DNA of 64,000 nucleotides from Methylobacterium sp. Leaf104 (GCF_001422885.1 NZ_LMMZ01000001.1:62753-126752); one strand, 5' to 3'; shown: positions 1-12,542, numbered from the stretch's first letter. Translations and numbers: made by a program. The notes: a model not told the origin generated them from the letters alone.

Positions 1-129
1 CACGATGCCCTTGTTTCACTCCAGGGGGTCGTCTAAGCCTCGCGCCTGCGCAGTCTGGCATTGGAGCAATTCCACGTGGCCGTCGGCGCCGAAGGCGTCG
101 CAATCGTCCGCGAACACGAGAGGTCCCGC

Positions 130-495
130 ATGTCCGGCCTGATGGCAGACTATCTGCCCCTCATCGTCTTTATCGGCGTCTCGGTGTTCATTGCCGCGGC
201 TCTGCTGGTCGCGCCCTTCCTGGTCGCCTACAACAGCCCCGATCCCGAGAAGCTGTCGGCTTACGAGTGCGGCTTCAACGCCTTCGACGACGCGCGCATG
301 AAGTTCGATGTGCGCTTCTACCTCGTCGCGATCCTGTTCATCATCTTCGATCTCGAAGTCGCATTCCTGTTTCCGTGGGCGATCACCTTCGGGGAGCTCG
401 GTTGGTTCGGCATGTGGTCGATGATGGCCTTCCTCGGCGTTCTGACCGTCGGGTTCGTCTACGAGTGGCGCAAGGGTGCCCTCGAATGGGATTAG
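130..495 (+). CDS. nuoA: NADH-quinone oxidoreductase subunit A
   Basis: This is a small membrane subunit of complex I, which couples NADH oxidation to quinone reduction and proton pumping in the inner membrane. The 121-residue product has three hydrophobic segments (about residues 8-35, 60-85 and 90-115) and the family stretch YECGF in the loop after the first. The ATG at 130 is preceded by GAGAGG, a good ribosome binding site. An in-frame TTG at 61 would add a non-conserved N-terminus and was not used. It is the first gene of a complete nuoA-N operon, so the operon promoter should lie within or before bases 1-129. I see no convincing promoter hexamers there. Confidence 0.95.
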   Translation: MSGLMADYLPLIVFIGVSVFIAAALLVAPFLVAYNSPDPEKLSAYECGFNAFDDARMKFDVRFYLVAILFIIFDLEVAFLFPWAITFGELGWFGMWSMMAFLGVLTVGFVYEWRKGALEWD

Positions 496-554
496 CGCCG
501 CCGATCGCGCTGCCGACGAAGCCTGTCTGTCCGAAGCCTGATCCCGAGAAACCG

Positions 555-1142
555 ATGGCCTTCAGCCCCGACCTCTCCCGCGCCCCGGCGATCGCGCCGG
601 CCCCCAAGGGGATCATCGATCCTAACACGGGGCTGCCGATCGGCGCCGACGATCCGACCTTCCTGTCGATCAACAACGAACTTGCCGACCGCGGCTTCCT
701 CGTCACTTCGACGGACGATCTCATCAACTGGGCCCGCACCGGCTCGCTGATGTGGATGACCTTCGGCCTCGCCTGCTGCGCCGTCGAGATGATGCAGATG
801 TCGATGCCGCGCTACGATTGCGAGCGCTTCGGCTTCGCGCCGCGTGGGAGCCCACGCCAGTCCGACGTGATGATCGTCGCCGGCACGCTCACCAACAAGA
901 TGGCCCCCGCCCTGCGCAAGGTCTATGACCAGATGCCGGAGCCGCGCTACGTCATCTCCATGGGGTCCTGCGCCAACGGCGGCGGGTACTATCACTACTC
1001 CTACTCGGTGGTCCGCGGCTGCGACCGGGTGGTGCCGGTGGACATCTACGTTCCGGGCTGTCCGCCCACCGCCGAGGCGCTGCTCTACGGCGTGCTCCTG
1101 CTTCAGAAGAAGATCCGCCGCACCGGCACGATCGAGCGCTGA
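555..1142 (+). CDS. nuoB: NADH-quinone oxidoreductase subunit B
   Basis: This peripheral-arm subunit carries the terminal 4Fe-4S cluster N2, which passes electrons to quinone. The 195-residue product shows the cluster ligands in [17 protein letters not shown] and [14 protein letters not shown]. The ATG at 555 gives an N-terminus (MAFSPDLS) of the usual alphaproteobacterial kind. An in-frame ATG at 486 overlaps the end of nuoA and would add 23 residues (MGLAPPIAL...), so the start is less certain than the gene. Confidence 0.95.
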   Translation: MAFSPDLSRAPAIAPAPKGIIDPNTGLPIGADDPTFLSINNELADRGFLVTSTDDLINWARTGSLMWMTFGLACCAVEMMQMSMPRYDCERFGFAPRGSPRQSDVMIVAGTLTNKMAPALRKVYDQMPEPRYVISMGSCANGGGYYHYSYSVVRGCDRVVPVDIYVPGCPPTAEALLYGVLLLQKKIRRTGTIER

Positions 1143-1157
1143 GGAAGGACGCCCGGC

Positions 1158-1805
1158 ATGACCAACGGCATCAGCATCCTCGCCCACACCGCACCGGATT
1201 CCGGCATCGGTGCCCTCGAGCGGATCGGCGACCATGTCGCCGGAGCGCTCGGTCCCGCGATCGTCTCGCGCACCATCGCGTTCGGCGAACTCACCCTCGT
1301 GGTTCAGGCCAGCGACATCATCTACGCCCTGACCTACCTGCGCGACGACCCAGCCTGTGCCTTCCGCTGCTTCATCGACATCTGCGGGGCCGACTACCCG
1401 GCCCGCGAGAAGCGCTTCGATGTGGTCTATCACCTGCTCTCGCTGCGCCATAACGCCCGCATCCGCGTGAAGGTCCAGACCGACGACCAGACGCCGGTGC
1501 CCTCCGTGATCGAGGTCTTCCCGGCGGCGAATTGGTTCGAGCGCGAAACCTACGATCTCTACGGCATCCTGTTCTCGGGGCATCCGGACCTGCGCCGGCT
1601 GCTCACCGATTACGGCTTCGAGGGACATCCCCTGCGCAAGGATTTTCCGCTCACGGGGTTCGTCGAGGTCCGCTACGACCAGGACGAGGCCCGCGTGGTC
1701 TACGAGCCGGTGAAGCTCACCCAGGAATTCCGAAACTTCGACTTCCTCTCGCCGTGGGAGGGCACCGAATACGTGCTCCCGGGCGACGAGAAGACGTCGG
1801 CCTGA
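1158..1805 (+). CDS. nuoC: NADH-quinone oxidoreductase subunit C
   Basis: This is the 30-kDa subunit of the peripheral arm of complex I. The 215-residue product contains the family signature [20 protein letters not shown] followed by [17 protein letters not shown] in the C-terminal half. It is separate from nuoD, as usual in alphaproteobacteria; in some gammaproteobacteria the two are fused. It lies 15 nt after nuoB and 16 nt before nuoD, in a co-transcribed arrangement. Confidence 0.96.
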   Translation: MTNGISILAHTAPDSGIGALERIGDHVAGALGPAIVSRTIAFGELTLVVQASDIIYALTYLRDDPACAFRCFIDICGADYPAREKRFDVVYHLLSLRHNARIRVKVQTDDQTPVPSVIEVFPAANWFERETYDLYGILFSGHPDLRRLLTDYGFEGHPLRKDFPLTGFVEVRYDQDEARVVYEPVKLTQEFRNFDFLSPWEGTEYVLPGDEKTSA

Positions 1806-1821
1806 GCGGCGGAGCGAGGCC

Positions 1822-3012
1822 ATGACCGAGCACAACATCCGCAACTTCGCGATCAACTTCGGACCCCAGCACCCGGCCGCGCACGGCGTGCTGCGCCTCG
1901 TGCTGGAACTCGACGGCGAGATCGTCGAGCGCGTCGATCCGCATATCGGCCTCCTGCATCGCGGCACCGAGAAGCTGATCGAGCACAAGACCTACCTCCA
2001 GGCGACGCCCTACTTCGACCGCCTCGACTACGTCTCGCCGATGAACCAGGAGCACGCCTTCTGCCTCGGCATCGAGAAGCTGCTCGGGCTCGAAGTGCCG
2101 CGGCGGGCGCAGCTCATCCGCACGCTGTTCTGCGAGATCGGCCGCATCCTCTCCCACCTTCTCAACGTCACCACGCAGGCCATGGATGTCGGCGCCCTGA
2201 CGCCGCCGCTCTGGGGCTTCGAGGAGCGCGAGAAGCTGATGATCTTCTACGAGCGCGCGTCCGGCGCTCGCCTCCACGCCAATTACTTCCGGCCCGGTGG
2301 CGTCCACCAGGACCTGCCGCCCGCACTGATCGACGACATCGAGGCCTTCATCGACCCGTTCCTGCAGGTGGTCGACGACCTCGACAACCTCGTCATGGGC
2401 AACCGCATCTTCAAGCAGCGCAACGTCGACATCGGCATCGTCACCGTGGACGAGGCGATGGCCTGGGGCTTCTCCGGCGTGATGGTGCGCGGCTCGGGCA
2501 TCCCGTGGGACCTGCGCAAGTCGCAGCCCTACGAGGCCTACGAGGAGATGGAGTTCGACATTCCCGTGGGGAAGAACGGCGACACCTACGATCGCCAGGT
2601 CATCCGCATGGAAGAGATGCGCGAATCGGCCAAGATCATGAAGCAGTGCTGCGTCAAGCTGCGCGAGCCGGGCGGCCAGGGCCCGATCGCGGCCACGGAC
2701 GGCAAGATCGCACCGCCGCCGCGCCGCGAGATGAAGCGCTCGATGGAAGCGCTGATCCATCACTTCAAGCTCTACACCGAGGGCTTCCACGTGCCGGTCG
2801 GCGAAGTCTACGCCGCGGTCGAGGCGCCCAAGGGGGAGTTCGGCGTCTATCTCGTCGCCGACGGCACCAACAAACCCTACCGCTGCAAGATCCGCGCGCC
2901 GGGCTTCGCCCACCTGCAGGCGATGGATTGGATGTGCCGCGGCCACATGCTGGCCGACGTGTCCTGCGTGCTGGGCACGCTGGACATCGTGTTCGGCGAA
3001 GTGGACCGGTGA
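1822..3012 (+). CDS. nuoD: NADH-quinone oxidoreductase subunit D
   Basis: This is the 49-kDa subunit, related to the large subunit of NiFe hydrogenases, which helps form the quinone pocket beside NuoB. The 396-residue product begins with the conserved [14 protein letters not shown] and contains [12 protein letters not shown]. It ends with the DIVFGEVDR tail typical of the family. Length and ends match a complete gene. Confidence 0.97.
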   Translation: MTEHNIRNFAINFGPQHPAAHGVLRLVLELDGEIVERVDPHIGLLHRGTEKLIEHKTYLQATPYFDRLDYVSPMNQEHAFCLGIEKLLGLEVPRRAQLIRTLFCEIGRILSHLLNVTTQAMDVGALTPPLWGFEEREKLMIFYERASGARLHANYFRPGGVHQDLPPALIDDIEAFIDPFLQVVDDLDNLVMGNRIFKQRNVDIGIVTVDEAMAWGFSGVMVRGSGIPWDLRKSQPYEAYEEMEFDIPVGKNGDTYDRQVIRMEEMRESAKIMKQCCVKLREPGGQGPIAATDGKIAPPPRREMKRSMEALIHHFKLYTEGFHVPVGEVYAAVEAPKGEFGVYLVADGTNKPYRCKIRAPGFAHLQAMDWMCRGHMLADVSCVLGTLDIVFGEVDR

Positions 3013-3031
3013 GGATCAAGGTTCGAAACTG

Positions 3032-4132
3032 ATGGCCAACCGCAGACTCGCCCCCGCCGCCGAGCAGCCCGCCGCCTTCGCGTTCTCCTCCGAGAACGCC
3101 GAATGGGCGAAGGGTCAGATCGAGAAGTACCCCGAGGGCCGCCAGGCCTCGGCGGTGATCCCGCTGCTCTGGAAGGCGCAGGAGCAGAACGGCGGCTGGC
3201 TGCCGCAGAAGGCCATCGAGGCCGTCGCCGACGAACTCGGCATGCCGCATATCCGCGTGCTCGAAGTGGCGACCTTCTACACGATGTTCGCCCTGGAGCC
3301 GGTGGGCAAGTTCTGGATCCAGCTCTGCGGGACCGTGCCGTGCGATTCCTGCGGCGCGCGCGAGCTGAAGGACTACCTGCACCACCGCCTCGGCGCGCCG
3401 GGCCATGTCAGTGCCGACGGCAACTTCTCCTGGCTCGAGGTCGAGTGCCTGGGCGCCTGCTGCAATGCGCCGATGGCGCAGATCAACCAGGATTACTACG
3501 AGGACCTGACCCCCGATCTTCTCGGGAAGCTGATGGACGACCTCGCCGCAGGCCGGCCCGTCAAGGTCGGATCGCAGGTCGGGCGGACCTCGTCCGAGCC
3601 GCTGGGCGGCGCCGACACCCTCACCGACGCCACCCTGTTCGACGGTTCGCGGGTCGGGGCCTGGCGCAAGCGCTTCGAGGAGAAGGAGGCCGAGGAGGGC
3701 AGCGAGCAGGGCAAGGCCGAGGCGGCGTCGTCCGAGCGGCGCGCCGCGGCCGAGCCGAAGCCGGCTCGTCCCGATGCCGGTCGGGCGGTCGAGACGCCGG
3801 CGACCGATGCGCCCGCCCAGCGGGCCGCGGCCGGCGAGACCCCGGTGAAACCGGACGACAAGGCGAATGCCGCGGACGGCACGGGTTCGACCGCGCAGCC
3901 GGCGGCGCCGACGGCGCCCGCGCCGGAGACGATCGCGAAGGCGGAAGCCGCCGGCGCGGAAGCGGGCACCCAGTCCGACCTGCCGCGCAACGAGCCGCCG
4001 CCGCAGCCGGCCGCTTCGGGCGCTAGCCCGGATGCCGCCGTCACGAAGCCTGCGGGTCCGAAGGCGCCGGCCAAGGCGTCGGCGACGAAGGCTGCGACAC
4101 CCCGGTCTTCCGCCCCAAAGAAGGGGAACTGA
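3032..4132 (+). CDS. nuoE: NADH-quinone oxidoreductase subunit E with long Ala/Pro/Lys tail
   Basis: This 24-kDa subunit binds the 2Fe-2S cluster N1a in the NADH-oxidising module. The thioredoxin-like ferredoxin domain occupies about residues 20-190, with cluster cysteines in [12 protein letters not shown] and [10 protein letters not shown]. From about residue 206 to 366 the protein continues as a low-complexity tail rich in Ala, Pro, Glu and Lys, with no recognisable fold. NuoE without a tail is near 170-240 residues, so the extension nearly doubles it. Similar tails are known in related alphaproteobacteria. Its role is unknown. Confidence 0.94.
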   Translation: MANRRLAPAAEQPAAFAFSSENAEWAKGQIEKYPEGRQASAVIPLLWKAQEQNGGWLPQKAIEAVADELGMPHIRVLEVATFYTMFALEPVGKFWIQLCGTVPCDSCGARELKDYLHHRLGAPGHVSADGNFSWLEVECLGACCNAPMAQINQDYYEDLTPDLLGKLMDDLAAGRPVKVGSQVGRTSSEPLGGADTLTDATLFDGSRVGAWRKRFEEKEAEEGSEQGKAEAASSERRAAAEPKPARPDAGRAVETPATDAPAQRAAAGETPVKPDDKANAADGTGSTAQPAAPTAPAPETIAKAEAAGAEAGTQSDLPRNEPPPQPAASGASPDAAVTKPAGPKAPAKASATKAATPRSSAPKKGN

Positions 4133-4133
4133 C

Positions 4134-5435
<1,302 letters not shown>

Positions 5436-5480
5436 TCCGCCCCTCGCCCCGTCCTTAAGTTTCGAGACCGAGACCCACGC

Positions 5481-7562
5481 ATGACCAAGATCGTCGTCGA
5501 CGGCACCGAGGTCGATGTTCCGGCGGAGTACACGCTGCTCCAGGCCTGCGAGGCCGCAGGCGCGGAAATCCCGCGCTTCTGCTTCCACGAGCGGCTGTCC
5601 ATCGCGGGCAATTGCCGGATGTGTCTCGTGGAGCTCAAGGGCGCGCCGAAGCCGGTCGCCTCCTGCGCCTATGCGGTGAAGGATTGCCGGCCTGGCCCCA
5701 ACGGCGAGCCGCCGGAGGTGCTGACGCGCTCGGGCCAGACCAAGAAGGCGCGCGAGGGGGTGATGGAGTTCCTCCTCATCAACCACCCGCTCGACTGCCC
5801 GATCTGCGACCAGGGCGGCCATTGCGACCTGCAGGATCAGGCGATGGCCTACGGCGTCGACTCGACCCGCTACGGCGAGAACAAGCGCGCCGTCGAGGAG
5901 AAGTATATCGGCCCGCTGGTGCGGACCGCCATGAACCGCTGCATCCACTGCACCCGCTGCGTCCGCTTCCTGGCGGAGGTGGCCGGCGTGCCGGACCTCG
6001 GCGCCATCGGGCGCGGCGAGGACATGGAGATCACGAGCTACCTCGAATCCGCCATGGGGTCCGAGCTTCAGGGCAACGTCGCCGATCTCTGCCCCGTGGG
6101 CGCCCTCGTCCACAAGCCGCAGAGCTACGAGGTCCGGCCCTGGGAGCTGTCGAAGACCGAATCCGTCGATGTGATGGATGCGGTCGGCTGTGCCATCCGG
6201 GTCGATGCCCGCGGCCGCGAGGTCATGCAGATCGAGCCGCGCGTGCACGAGGGGATCAACGAGGAGTGGATCTCCGACAAGACCCGCCACGCCGTGGACG
6301 GCCTGCGCACCCAGCGCCTCGACCGGCCCTACCTGCGCGAGAACGGCCGCCTGCGCCCGGCCTCCTGGGGAGAGGCGTTCGCCGCCATCGCCGCCCGGGT
6401 GAAGGGCACAGACCCGAAGCGGATCGGCGCGGTGGTGGGCGACCTCGCGGGCGTGGAGGAGATCTACGCCCTCAAGACGCTGACGACCGCCCTCGGGGTG
6501 ACGAACCTCGATTGCCGTCAGGCCGGCGAGGCGATCGACCCGGTATGGGGCCGGGCCGCCTACACCCTCGGCACCGGAATTGCCGGGATCGAGGAGGCGG
6601 ACGCCATCCTGCTCGTGGGCACCAACCCGCGCCTGGAGGCCTCGCTCCTCAACGTGCGCATCCGCAAGCGCTGGCGGATGGGTCCGCTGGCGGTCGGCCT
6701 GATCGGCGAGCCCGTCGACCTCACCTATCCGCACACCTATCTGGGTGCCGGACCGGAGACCCTGGCCGACCTGGCCTCCGGTCAGCACAGCTTCGTCGAG
6801 GCGCTGAAGGCCGCGAGCCGGCCGCTGATCATCGTCGGCACCGGTGCGCTCGCCCGGCCCGACGGCGCCGCGATCCTCGCCGCGGTGGCGAGGCTCGCCC
6901 GGGACATCGGCGCGGTCACGCCGGAATGGAACGGCTTCGGCGTGCTCCAGACCGCGGCCGCCCGGGTCGGCGCCCTCGACCTCGGCTTCGTGCCGGGGGA
7001 GGGCGGTCTCGACTTCGCGGGGATCGCGCAGGGGGGCTCCCTCGACGTGGTATACAACCTGGGTGCCGACGAGGTCGCGGTGGGACCGGGCGCCTTCGTG
7101 ATCTACCAGGGCACCCACGGCGACCAGGGCGCCACGCGCGCCGACGTCGTGCTGCCGGGGGCCGCCTATACCGAGAAGAGCGCGACCTACGTCAACCTTG
7201 AGGGCCGGGTGCAGACCACCAACCGCGCCGGCTTCCCGCCGGGCGATGCCCGCGAGGACTGGGCGATCCTGCGCGCCCTGTCCGACGTGCTGGGCAAGCG
7301 CCTGCCGTTCGATTCGCTGGGCGCCCTGCGCCGGGCGCTCTATGCCGAGCATCCGCACTTGGCCGCCCTCGACGCCATCGCGCCGAGCGACGCGGTGGCC
7401 ACGGTGGAGCGGCTGTCGGCCTTGAGCGGCGAACCGACGCGGACCGCCTTCGCGGCGGCAGTGCCGGACTTCTACCTCAGCAACGCGATCGCCCGCGCCT
7501 CGCGCGTGCTCGCCGAATGTTCGAGCCTCGCGCGGGTGCGCGGCCTCGAAGCGGCCGAATAA
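5481..7562 (+). CDS. nuoG: NADH-quinone oxidoreductase subunit G
   Basis: This 75-kDa subunit holds several Fe-S clusters of the electron wire. The 693-residue product starts with a 2Fe-2S ferredoxin domain (cysteines in CFHERLSIAGNCRMC), then the HPLDCPICDQGGHCDLQD region and the 4Fe-4S motif NRCIHCTRCVRF. A molybdopterin-oxidoreductase-like domain, which has no cofactor in complex I, fills the C-terminal two thirds. The length is normal for alphaproteobacteria. It follows nuoF by 45 nt. Confidence 0.96.
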   Translation: MTKIVVDGTEVDVPAEYTLLQACEAAGAEIPRFCFHERLSIAGNCRMCLVELKGAPKPVASCAYAVKDCRPGPNGEPPEVLTRSGQTKKAREGVMEFLLINHPLDCPICDQGGHCDLQDQAMAYGVDSTRYGENKRAVEEKYIGPLVRTAMNRCIHCTRCVRFLAEVAGVPDLGAIGRGEDMEITSYLESAMGSELQGNVADLCPVGALVHKPQSYEVRPWELSKTESVDVMDAVGCAIRVDARGREVMQIEPRVHEGINEEWISDKTRHAVDGLRTQRLDRPYLRENGRLRPASWGEAFAAIAARVKGTDPKRIGAVVGDLAGVEEIYALKTLTTALGVTNLDCRQAGEAIDPVWGRAAYTLGTGIAGIEEADAILLVGTNPRLEASLLNVRIRKRWRMGPLAVGLIGEPVDLTYPHTYLGAGPETLADLASGQHSFVEALKAASRPLIIVGTGALARPDGAAILAAVARLARDIGAVTPEWNGFGVLQTAAARVGALDLGFVPGEGGLDFAGIAQGGSLDVVYNLGADEVAVGPGAFVIYQGTHGDQGATRADVVLPGAAYTEKSATYVNLEGRVQTTNRAGFPPGDAREDWAILRALSDVLGKRLPFDSLGALRRALYAEHPHLAALDAIAPSDAVATVERLSALSGEPTRTAFAAAVPDFYLSNAIARASRVLAECSSLARVRGLEAAE

Positions 7563-7574
7563 GGATCTCCTGCG

Positions 7575-8597
7575 ATGACCTTCTGGGAAATCCTCGGCAC
7601 CGTCCTGCTGCTGGCGCTCAAGAGCTTCGTGCTCCTGGCGCTGCTGCTGGTCTTCATCGCCTACGCCCTGCTCGCCGACCGCAAGATCTGGGCGGCGGTG
7701 CAGCTCCGGCGCGGCCCGAACGTGGTCGGACCCTGGGGCCTGTTCCAGTCCTTCGCCGATCTCCTGAAGTTCGTCCTGAAGGAGCCGGTCATCCCGGCCG
7801 GCGCCAACAAGACGCTGTTCCTGCTGGCCCCCCTGGTCTTCGCCACCCTGGCGCTGGCCGCCTGGGCGGTGATTCCCCTGGCCGAGGGCTGGGCCATCGC
7901 CGATCTCAACGTCGGCATCACCTACATCTTCGCGATCTCGTCGCTCGGCGTGTACGGCGTCCTCATGGGCGGCTGGGCCTCGAACTCGAAATACGCCTTC
8001 CTGGGCGCCCTGCGCTCGGCCGCGCAGATGATCTCCTACGAAGTCTCCCTCGGCTTCGTCATCATCTGCGTCCTGCTCTGCGCCGGCTCCCTGAACCTCT
8101 CGCGCATCGTCATGGCGCAGGACACATCCCTGGGCATCCTGGGCTGGTACTGGCTCTGGCTGTTCCCGATGTTCGTGGTGTTCTTCGTCTCGGCGCTGGC
8201 CGAGACGAACCGCCCGCCCTTCGACCTGCCGGAGGCCGAATCGGAGCTCGTGGCCGGCTACATGGTCGAGTATTCCTCGACGCCGTACCTGCTCTTCATG
8301 CTCGGCGAGTACGTGGCCATCATGACCATGTGCGCCCTCGGCACGGTGCTGTTCCTGGGCGGCTGGCTCTCGCCGATCCCGTTCGCGCCCTTCACCTGGG
8401 TGCCGGGCCTGATCTGGTTCGCCCTCAAGGCCAGCTTCCTGTTCTTCATGATCGCCATGGTGAAGGCCATGGTGCCGCGCTACCGCTACGACCAGCTCAT
8501 GCGCCTCGGCTGGAAGGTGTTCCTGCCGCTCTCGCTCGTCTCGGTCATCGTCGTCGCCTTTGTCCTCAAGCTCACCGGCCTCGCGCCGGGCGCCTGA
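7575..8597 (+). CDS. nuoH: NADH-quinone oxidoreductase subunit H
   Basis: This membrane subunit joins the peripheral and membrane arms and lines the quinone channel. The 340-residue product has about eight hydrophobic helices and the family signatures [18 protein letters not shown] and [25 protein letters not shown]. It starts 12 nt after nuoG. Confidence 0.97.
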   Translation: MTFWEILGTVLLLALKSFVLLALLLVFIAYALLADRKIWAAVQLRRGPNVVGPWGLFQSFADLLKFVLKEPVIPAGANKTLFLLAPLVFATLALAAWAVIPLAEGWAIADLNVGITYIFAISSLGVYGVLMGGWASNSKYAFLGALRSAAQMISYEVSLGFVIICVLLCAGSLNLSRIVMAQDTSLGILGWYWLWLFPMFVVFFVSALAETNRPPFDLPEAESELVAGYMVEYSSTPYLLFMLGEYVAIMTMCALGTVLFLGGWLSPIPFAPFTWVPGLIWFALKASFLFFMIAMVKAMVPRYRYDQLMRLGWKVFLPLSLVSVIVVAFVLKLTGLAPGA

Positions 8598-8621
8598 CAA
8601 CACCTCACGGAGATCCGAGCC

Positions 8622-9110
8622 ATGAAGCTCGATCAGGTCGCTAAGGGTCTGCTGCTCAAGGAGTTCGCGTCCGGGTTCGTCCTGGCGATGAAGTACTTCT
8701 TCAAGCCGAAGGCCACGATCAACTACCCCTTCGAGATGGGCCATCGCGGCCCGCGCTTCCGGGGGGAGCACGCCCTGCGCCGCTATCCCAACGGCGAGGA
8801 GCGCTGCATCGCGTGCAAGCTCTGCGAGGCGATCTGCCCCGCGCAGGCCATCACCATCGAGGCCGGCCCGCGCCGCAACGACGGCACCCGGCGCACGACC
8901 CGCTACGACCTCGACATGGTCAAGTGCATCTATTGCGGCATGTGCCAGGAGGCCTGCCCGGTAGACGCGATCGTGGAGGGGCCGAACTTCGAGTTCTCGG
9001 TCGAGACCCGCGAGGAGCTGCTCTACGACAAGGAGAAGCTCCTCCTGAACGGCGACCGCTGGGAGCGCGAGATCGCGCGCAACCTCGCGGTGGACGCGCC
9101 CTACCGCTGA
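8622..9110 (+). CDS. nuoI: NADH-quinone oxidoreductase subunit I
   Basis: This ferredoxin-like subunit carries clusters N6a and N6b. The 162-residue product shows two 4Fe-4S motifs, [16 protein letters not shown] and [16 protein letters not shown], in the middle of the protein. Length and ends are normal. A 182-nt gap follows it, the longest inside the operon. Confidence 0.97.
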   Translation: MKLDQVAKGLLLKEFASGFVLAMKYFFKPKATINYPFEMGHRGPRFRGEHALRRYPNGEERCIACKLCEAICPAQAITIEAGPRRNDGTRRTTRYDLDMVKCIYCGMCQEACPVDAIVEGPNFEFSVETREELLYDKEKLLLNGDRWEREIARNLAVDAPYR

Positions 9111-9190
9111 GCGGACGGCGTTCGCCGGGTGCGGATGAGACAGCCGGCCGATTCCGTGCCCACGGAGCCGGCCGGACACCGCCGAGGCGG

Positions 9191-9219
9191 TTGTGCACCG
9201 CAGGGGTGGGTTCTATAGA
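9191..9219 (+). promoter_or_regulatory. Predicted internal promoter before nuoJ
   Basis: In the 182-nt gap between nuoI and nuoJ a TTGTGC box (9191-9196) is separated by exactly 17 nt from TATAGA (9214-9219). This fits the spacing of a housekeeping sigma factor promoter and lies 74 nt upstream of the nuoJ start. It would let nuoJKLMN, which encode antiporter-like membrane subunits, be transcribed apart from nuoA-I. This is prediction from sequence only. Confidence 0.45.
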
Positions 9220-9292
9220 CGGGCGGCCGGTGGGCCGTGGCACAATTTCGGCAGAAGGGGCCGTCCTCGGGACGGCTGATCTCTAGAATCGC

Positions 9293-9913
9293 ATGAGCGC
9301 AGCCGCTGCCTTCTTCTACCTGTTCGCAGGTGTGACCATCGCCTCGGGCTTCATGGTGATCGCCTCGCGCAATCCCGTGGCCTCCGTGCTCTTCCTCATC
9401 CTGGCCTTCGTGAACGCCGCAGGACTGTTCGTGATGATGGGCGCCGAGTTCCTGGCGATGATCCTCGTGGTCGTCTACGTGGGCGCGGTCGCGGTTCTGT
9501 TCCTGTTCGTCGTGATGATGCTCGACGTGGATTTCGCGCAGCTGCGCCAGGGCTTCCAGCAATACCTGCCCATCGGCGCGCTGATCGGCGCGGTGTTCCT
9601 GATCGAGCTGCTGCTCGTGGTCGGCTCCTGGACCATCGATCCGGGCCTCGTGCAGGCCCCCCTCGGCCCGGTCGCCAGCGCCGAGGCGGTGACGAACACC
9701 CAGGCGCTCGGCCGGGTGCTCTACACGGACTACGTCTTCTTCTTCCAGCTCGCCGGCCTGATCCTGCTGGTCGCGATGATCGGCGCCATCGTGCTGACCC
9801 TGCGCGACCGCCCCGGCGTCAAGCGCCAGAACATCAACGTCCAGAACGCGCGGACCCAGGGCATGGCGGTGGAGACCCGCAAGGTGCCCTCCCGCCAGGG
9901 CGTAGAAGTCTGA
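9293..9913 (+). CDS. nuoJ: NADH-quinone oxidoreductase subunit J
   Basis: This is a small hydrophobic subunit of the membrane arm, beside NuoK. The 206-residue product has five hydrophobic segments up to about residue 165 and a polar C-terminus, with the recognisable [27 protein letters not shown]. The ATG at 9293 is preceded by a weak ribosome binding site. Confidence 0.95.
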   Translation: MSAAAAFFYLFAGVTIASGFMVIASRNPVASVLFLILAFVNAAGLFVMMGAEFLAMILVVVYVGAVAVLFLFVVMMLDVDFAQLRQGFQQYLPIGALIGAVFLIELLLVVGSWTIDPGLVQAPLGPVASAEAVTNTQALGRVLYTDYVFFFQLAGLILLVAMIGAIVLTLRDRPGVKRQNINVQNARTQGMAVETRKVPSRQGVEV

Positions 9914-9956
9914 TGGCCGGCGGACCTCGAACGGCAGAGAGCGGGAGCCTTATCCG

Positions 9957-10262
9957 ATGATCGGCCTGAGCCACTATCTGACGGTCGCCGCGATCCTGTT
10001 CACGCTCGGCGTGCTCGGCATCTTCATCAACCGCAAGAACGTCATCGTCATCCTGATGTCCGTCGAGCTCATCCTGCTCGCGGTGAACATCAACCTCGTC
10101 GCCTTCTCCACCCACCTCAACGACATCACCGGACAGGTCTTCGCCCTGTTCGTGCTGACCGTGGCGGCGGCGGAAGCGGCCATCGGCCTCGCCATCCTCG
10201 TCGTGTTCTTCCGAAACCGCGGTTCGATCGCGGTCGAGGACGTCAACATGATGAAGGGCTGA
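9957..10262 (+). CDS. nuoK: NADH-quinone oxidoreductase subunit K
   Basis: This is a three-helix membrane subunit, related to MnhC of Mrp antiporters, that takes part in proton translocation. The 101-residue product is full length and shows the family features [17 protein letters not shown] and [17 protein letters not shown], whose glutamates are conserved in the proton path. Confidence 0.96.
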   Translation: MIGLSHYLTVAAILFTLGVLGIFINRKNVIVILMSVELILLAVNINLVAFSTHLNDITGQVFALFVLTVAAAEAAIGLAILVVFFRNRGSIAVEDVNMMKG

Positions 10263-10294
10263 TCGGGACCCGAGGCGAACACCCTTCGACGCCC

Positions 10295-10317
10295 GGCGGC
10301 GCGGTCCTCGCGCCGCC
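10295..10317 (+). other. GC-rich hairpin between nuoK and nuoL
   Basis: A perfect 9-bp inverted repeat (GGCGGCGCG at 10295-10303 and CGCGCCGCC at 10309-10317) with a 5-nt loop lies in the 149-nt nuoK-nuoL gap. No T run follows, so it is not a canonical terminator. It could be an mRNA stability or processing element. Confidence 0.4.
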
Positions 10318-10411
10318 AGGGCGGTGACACGAACCCCACAGGGCGCCGCCCCGGCTCCCCTGCGCGTCGCGCGGGGTCCGGGCGCACCCCAGGAGGCCGG
10401 ACAAGCCAGCG

Positions 10412-12511
10412 ATGTATCACGCGATCGTCTTCCTCCCGCTCGTCGGTGCGCTGCTCGCCGGCCTGTTCGGCCGCCAGCTCGGCCCGAAGCTCAGCGAGGG
10501 CATCACCACCGGCCTCCTCGCCTTCTCGGCGCTCTTGTCCTGGGGCGCCTTCCTCGAGGTGCCCGGCACCGAGCACGCCACCCGCGTGCAGGTCGCGACC
10601 TGGTTCACCGCCGGCGACCTCGTGGTCGACTGGGCCTTCCGCGTCGACACCCTGACGGTGATCATGCTGGTGGTCGTGACCTCGGTCTCGACCCTCGTGC
10701 ACCTCTACTCGATCGGCTACATGGCGGAGGACCCGCACCGGCCGCGCTTCTTCGCCTACCTGTCGCTCTTCACCTTCGCCATGCTGATGCTGGTGACGGC
10801 CGACAACCTCGTGCAGATGTTCTTCGGCTGGGAGGGCGTCGGCCTCGCCTCCTACCTGCTGATCGGGTTCTGGTACGAGAAGCCCTCGGCCAACGCCGCC
10901 GCCATGAAGGCCTTCATCGTCAACCGCGTCGGCGATTTCGGCTTCTCGCTGGGCATCTTCCTCGTCTTCGTGCTCACGGGCTCCATCGCCTTCGACGGCA
11001 TCTTCGCCCGGGCGCCCGAGATCAAGGACGCGACCTTCCACTTCCTCGGCTACGACTGGAGCGCGCTGACGCTCGCCTGCCTGCTGCTGTTCATGGGCGC
11101 CATGGGCAAGTCGGCCCAGTTCCTGCTGCACACCTGGCTGCCCGACGCGATGGAAGGCCCGACCCCGGTCTCGGCGCTGATCCACGCCGCCACCATGGTG
11201 ACGGCCGGCGTGTTCATGGTGGCGCGCCTGTCGCCACTGTTCGAGCTCGCGCCCAACGCCCTCGTCGTGGTCACGGTCATCGGCGGCATCACGGCGTTCT
11301 TCGCGGCCACGATCGGCCTCGTGCAGAACGACATCAAGCGCGTCATCGCCTACTCGACCTGCTCGCAGCTCGGCTACATGTTCGTGGCGCTCGGCGTCGG
11401 CGCCTACTCGGCGGCCGTGTTCCACCTCTTCACCCACGCCTTCTTCAAGGCGCTGCTGTTCCTCGGGGCCGGCTCGGTCATCCACGCGATGCACCACGAG
11501 CAGGACATGCGGAACATGGGGAATCTGCGCCGCTACATCCCCTTCACCTCGGCGATGATGACCATCGGCACCCTGGCGCTGATCGGCTTCCCCTTCACCG
11601 CCGGCTACTATTCCAAGGACGCGATCATCGAGGCGGCCTACGCCTCGACCCGGCCCGGCCACACGCTGGCCTTCCTGTGCACCGTCGTCGCCGCGCTGAT
11701 GACCTCGTTCTATTCCTGGCGCCTGTTCTTCATGACCTTCGAGGGACCGGCCCGCTGGGCGGGCCACGGGGCGGCTCACCACGACGACCATCACGCCGCC
11801 CACCCCGTGGCGCATGCCTCGGCGCAGGCCGACGGCGTCCCCGGCCACCACGAGGGCGTCGCCCACGACGACAAGGGCCACGACGTCGAGCCGGCCTCGC
11901 ACAGCGCCATCGAGCACCACGACCATACGCACACGCCGCACGAGAGCCCGCTGGTGATGACGATCCCGCTCGGCATCCTGGCCTTCGGCGCCCTCTTCGC
12001 CGGCCTGATCTTCAAGAACCGCTTCATCGGCGAGGGCATGGAATCGTTCTGGGGCCACGCCCTGGGACACGGCCCCGACAACCACATCATGCACGACATC
12101 CATTCGGTGCCGGCGCTGGTGGCCTATTCGCCCTTCATCATGATGCTGATCGGCTTCGTGCTGGCCTACTGGATGTATATCCGCCGGCCCGAACTGCCGG
12201 GCCAGCTCGCCGCGCAGCAGCCGAGCCTGTACCGGTTCCTGCTCAACAAGTGGTACTTCGACGAGCTCTACGACCGGATCTTCGTCCGTCCGGCCAAGGA
12301 TTTCGGCAAATTCCTCTGGAAGGAGGCCGATGGCCGCGTCATCGACGGCATGGGACCGGACGGCATCGCCACCCGCGTCCTCGACGTGACCCGCGGCGTG
12401 GTCCGCTTCCAGACCGGCTACGTCTACCACTACGCCTTCGTCATGCTCGTCGGCGTCGCCGCCCTCATCAGCTGGTACATGCTGACCGGCTTGCCCAAGG
12501 TCGCCCATTGA
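10412..12511 (+). CDS. nuoL: NADH-quinone oxidoreductase subunit L with His-rich insert
   Basis: This is the largest antiporter-like proton-pumping subunit, at the tip of the membrane arm. The 699-residue product has the expected multi-helix core (for example [19 protein letters not shown] and [25 protein letters not shown]) and the lateral helix near the C-terminus. Between core helices, at about residues 452-510, is a polar segment very rich in His and Asp ([20 protein letters not shown]) that is not part of the core. The position suggests a loop outside the bilayer. Confidence 0.96.
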   Translation: MYHAIVFLPLVGALLAGLFGRQLGPKLSEGITTGLLAFSALLSWGAFLEVPGTEHATRVQVATWFTAGDLVVDWAFRVDTLTVIMLVVVTSVSTLVHLYSIGYMAEDPHRPRFFAYLSLFTFAMLMLVTADNLVQMFFGWEGVGLASYLLIGFWYEKPSANAAAMKAFIVNRVGDFGFSLGIFLVFVLTGSIAFDGIFARAPEIKDATFHFLGYDWSALTLACLLLFMGAMGKSAQFLLHTWLPDAMEGPTPVSALIHAATMVTAGVFMVARLSPLFELAPNALVVVTVIGGITAFFAATIGLVQNDIKRVIAYSTCSQLGYMFVALGVGAYSAAVFHLFTHAFFKALLFLGAGSVIHAMHHEQDMRNMGNLRRYIPFTSAMMTIGTLALIGFPFTAGYYSKDAIIEAAYASTRPGHTLAFLCTVVAALMTSFYSWRLFFMTFEGPARWAGHGAAHHDDHHAAHPVAHASAQADGVPGHHEGVAHDDKGHDVEPASHSAIEHHDHTHTPHESPLVMTIPLGILAFGALFAGLIFKNRFIGEGMESFWGHALGHGPDNHIMHDIHSVPALVAYSPFIMMLIGFVLAYWMYIRRPELPGQLAAQQPSLYRFLLNKWYFDELYDRIFVRPAKDFGKFLWKEADGRVIDGMGPDGIATRVLDVTRGVVRFQTGYVYHYAFVMLVGVAALISWYMLTGLPKVAH

Positions 12512-12542
12512 TGGCCGCTGTCACGTATCGGAGCGCCCGCTA

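Noticed and set aside
486..554. Alternative nuoB start (ATG 486) overlapping nuoA
   Set aside because: It would add a Pro-rich stretch that is not expected in NuoB; kept only as an alternative.
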